DNA from: Acidimicrobiales bacterium
GTDB taxonomy: Bacteria; Actinomycetota; Acidimicrobiia; Acidimicrobiales; CADCSY01
DNA: 7,483 bases
Reading direction: 5' to 3'
Assembly: GCA_030447125.1 (NCBI GenBank)
Contig: JAUJLZ010000014.1
Location: forward strand, 8,097 to 15,579
Both the position numbers and the translations under genes were made by a program. Position 1 is the first letter of the stretch; each line of letters opens with the position of its first letter. Below the pieces are notes generated by a model. It saw only the letters and a program-made list of their open reading frames with translations. It was not told the DNA's origin and did no database searches. Shown in pieces: positions 6,164 through 7,483 of this stretch.

Positions 6164-6886
6164 GTGGTGCCTGCTGGATCCGACGCCGTGTTGTCGGTGG
6201 TGATGCCGTGTTACAACGAGGAGGCCTTTGTGGCCGAGGCGTGCGCCCAGGTGCTGGCGTCGCCCCGCACGTGCGAGCTGATCGTGGTCGACGACTGCTC
6301 CACCGACGCCACCCCCAAGCTCCTGGCCGGCATCGACGACCCCCGGCTGCGGGTGCTGCGCCAGCCCGTCAACCAGGGCAAGGGGGCGGCGCTGCGCCGG
6401 GGTTTCGCCGAGGCCAGGGGTCCCTTCGTGGTGGTCCAAGACGCCGACCTCGAGTACGACCCGGCCGACTTCGAGCAGCTCCTCGGGCCCCTCCTCAGCG
6501 GCCAGGCCGACGTGGTCTACGGCTCCCGGTTCCTCTCCGGCCGACCGCACCGGGTCCTGTACTTCTGGCACTACCTCGGCAATTGCCTGCTCACCCTGGT
6601 CTCCAACGCCTTCACCAACCTCAACCTGACCGACATGGAGACCTGCTACAAGATGTTCCGCAAGGAGGTCCTCGACAGCATCGAGGTGGTGGAGCAGCGC
6701 TTCGGGATCGAGCCCGAGATCACCGCCAAGGTGGCCGCCGGCGGCTGGCGCATCTACGAGGTCGGCATCTCCTACCACGGGCGCACCTACGCCGAGGGCA
6801 AGAAGATCGGCTGGCGCGACGGCTTCGCCGCCTTCGCCTGCATCGTGCGCTACTCCGAGGTCGCCGGGCGCTGGAGGCGCTCGTAG
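6164..6886 (+). CDS. Family 2 glycosyltransferase, polyprenyl/dolichyl-phosphate-sugar synthase type
   Basis: The 240-residue product is a GT-A fold enzyme expected to transfer a sugar from a nucleotide-sugar to a lipid phosphate (or similar acceptor) on the cytoplasmic face of the membrane. Motifs in order: VVMPCYNEE (12-20), VDDCSTD (42-48), NQGKG (70-74), QDADLEYDP with the metal-binding DxD at D93/D95 (92-100), YGSRF (119-123), DMETCYKMFR (157-166) and the C-terminal YAEGKKIGWRDG (209-220). This set and length match the DPM1/DPG-synthase-like subgroup. There is no convincing membrane segment, so it is probably a peripheral protein and complete. The start is GTG 6164, set by a strong Shine-Dalgarno sequence. 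The next gene downstream, same strand, is a GT39-like enzyme that typically uses lipid-linked sugars, making a donor-maker/donor-user pair plausible. The family is firm; the sugar (mannose, glucose or other) cannot be read from sequence. Confidence 0.9.
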   Translation: MVPAGSDAVLSVVMPCYNEEAFVAEACAQVLASPRTCELIVVDDCSTDATPKLLAGIDDPRLRVLRQPVNQGKGAALRRGFAEARGPFVVVQDADLEYDPADFEQLLGPLLSGQADVVYGSRFLSGRPHRVLYFWHYLGNCLLTLVSNAFTNLNLTDMETCYKMFRKEVLDSIEVVEQRFGIEPEITAKVAAGGWRIYEVGISYHGRTYAEGKKIGWRDGFAAFACIVRYSEVAGRWRRS

Positions 6887-7023
6887 CGGCCCACACCGGC
6901 CGGTAGCCTCGCCGGGTCGCTGCGCACGCTCCGCCGAAGGGTCGTCTCCCCGCCTCCGATCGAGGCAGCGGTCCACCCCGGGGCTCCGGTGTCGACCGGC
7001 GGCCCTGGTCGAGCCTCGACCTC
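6887..7023. other. Gap between GT2 and GT39-like genes
   Basis: This 137-base stretch has a 10-bp palindrome ACCGGCCGGT (6895-6904) right after the GT2 stop and no clear promoter or terminator. In the downstream gene's frame it is open from the TAG at 6904-6906 onward but has no ATG, GTG, TTG or CTG before 7024. Part of it may therefore be coding with an unrecognised start. Confidence 0.4.
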
Positions 7024-7483
7024 GTGGTGGTCGCCGTCCTGGTGATCGTCGGTGCGTGGCTGCGAGCGCCCCAGCTCGGGCCGTCCAGCCTGTGGCTCGA
7101 CGACGCCTGGTTGGCCCTGGCCGCCAAGGCCGACGGCCTGGGCGAGTTGGCCACCGTGGGGGTCACCGCCCCCGGCTTCGCCGTCGCCCTGGCCGGCGTG
7201 GTGGGCCTGGCCGGCTTCTCGTCGACCTCGGCCCAAGCCCTGCCCTTCGCCATGGGGGTGGTCGCCCCCCCGGGGCTGTACCTCGTCTCCCGACGCCTCG
7301 GCCTCCTGCGTGGGGCCGCCGTGGTTGCCGGTGCCCTGCTGCTCAGCGCGCCGGTCCACGTCGTGTACTCGGCGCGGGTCAAGCCCTTCACCACCGACGC
7401 TGCCCTGGCCGTCGTCGTGCTCGGCCTCGGGTGGTGGGTGGTGAGGCGACCGGGCGACGGGCGGCGCTGGGCGTGGCTGGGCG
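7024..7483 (+). CDS. GT39-like membrane glycosyltransferase, N-terminal part only
   Basis: About 153 codons are visible before the right edge. A hydrophobic first segment is followed by SLWLDDAW (22-29), the acidic first-loop motif (D26, D27) of GT39/ArnT/PMT-like GT-C enzymes, which use polyprenyl-phosphate sugars as donors. Further membrane segments lie at about 50-64, 74-88 and 97-109. VVYSARVKPFTTD (113-125) matches the conserved Arg/Lys segment that often follows in this family. The start is uncertain: GTG 7024 is the first normal start codon after the in-frame TAG at 6904-6906, has no ribosome binding site and begins inside the first membrane segment, which would be short. The open stretch upstream reads as a plausible Arg/Pro-rich cytoplasmic N-terminus. 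It follows the GT2 gene on the same strand and may be co-transcribed with it. Confidence 0.75.
   Translation, partial: MVVAVLVIVGAWLRAPQLGPSSLWLDDAWLALAAKADGLGELATVGVTAPGFAVALAGVVGLAGFSSTSAQALPFAMGVVAPPGLYLVSRRLGLLRGAAVVAGALLLSAPVHVVYSARVKPFTTDAALAVVVLGLGWWVVRRPGDGRRWAWLG

Noticed and set aside
6895..6904. 10-bp palindrome ACCGGCCGGT after the GT2 stop
   Set aside because: Short G/C-rich palindromes are expected by chance at this base composition, and it has no terminator features.
1..7483. Defence system, mobile element, CRISPR array or RNA gene
   Set aside because: No transposase, integrase, nuclease, repeat-spacer array or tRNA/rRNA-like sequence was seen on either strand.

Overview
This is a high-GC window with GTG starts, strong third-position G/C bias and long antisense shadow ORFs. 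Its gene content is cell-envelope and exported-protein genes. The likely source is an actinobacterium, possibly Acidimicrobiia-like. That placement is inferred from base composition, the GTG starts and the style of the M23 and GT-C proteins; no marker gene is present.

Layout. (1) 1-2135, minus strand: a large polytopic GT-C-type membrane glycosyltransferase with a C-terminal extracytoplasmic domain; its 3' end lies beyond the left edge. (2) 2136-2340: a divergent promoter region with GTAAC-type direct repeats and a possible leaderless promoter. (3) 2341-4032, plus strand: an exported M23 (LytM-like) peptidoglycan endopeptidase with a long Pro/Ala/Ser/Thr-rich stalk and a C-terminal membrane anchor. 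(4) 4033-4151: a short convergent gap with weak hairpins. (5) 4152-6005, minus strand: an exported six-Asp-box beta-propeller (sialidase/BNR-like) with a Thr/Pro/Ala-rich insert and a C-terminal membrane anchor. (6) 6006-6163: a divergent region with two perfect inverted repeats. (7) 6164-6886, plus strand: a family 2 glycosyltransferase of the polyprenyl/dolichyl-phosphate-sugar synthase type. (8) 7024-7483, plus strand: the N-terminal part of a GT39-like membrane glycosyltransferase, running off the right edge, with an awkward start.

How the genes may fit together. The GT2 enzyme could make a lipid-linked sugar that GT-C enzymes use as donor outside the membrane. The two exported, membrane-tethered proteins carry Thr/Ser/Pro/Ala-rich stretches of the kind actinobacterial protein O-mannosyltransferases modify. 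A local lipid-sugar plus protein-glycosylation and envelope-remodelling neighbourhood is therefore a reasonable but unproven reading. I see no defence system, mobile element, CRISPR array, tRNA or rRNA. The strongest non-coding signals are the GTAAC repeats before the M23 gene and the two inverted repeats between the propeller gene and the GT2 gene.
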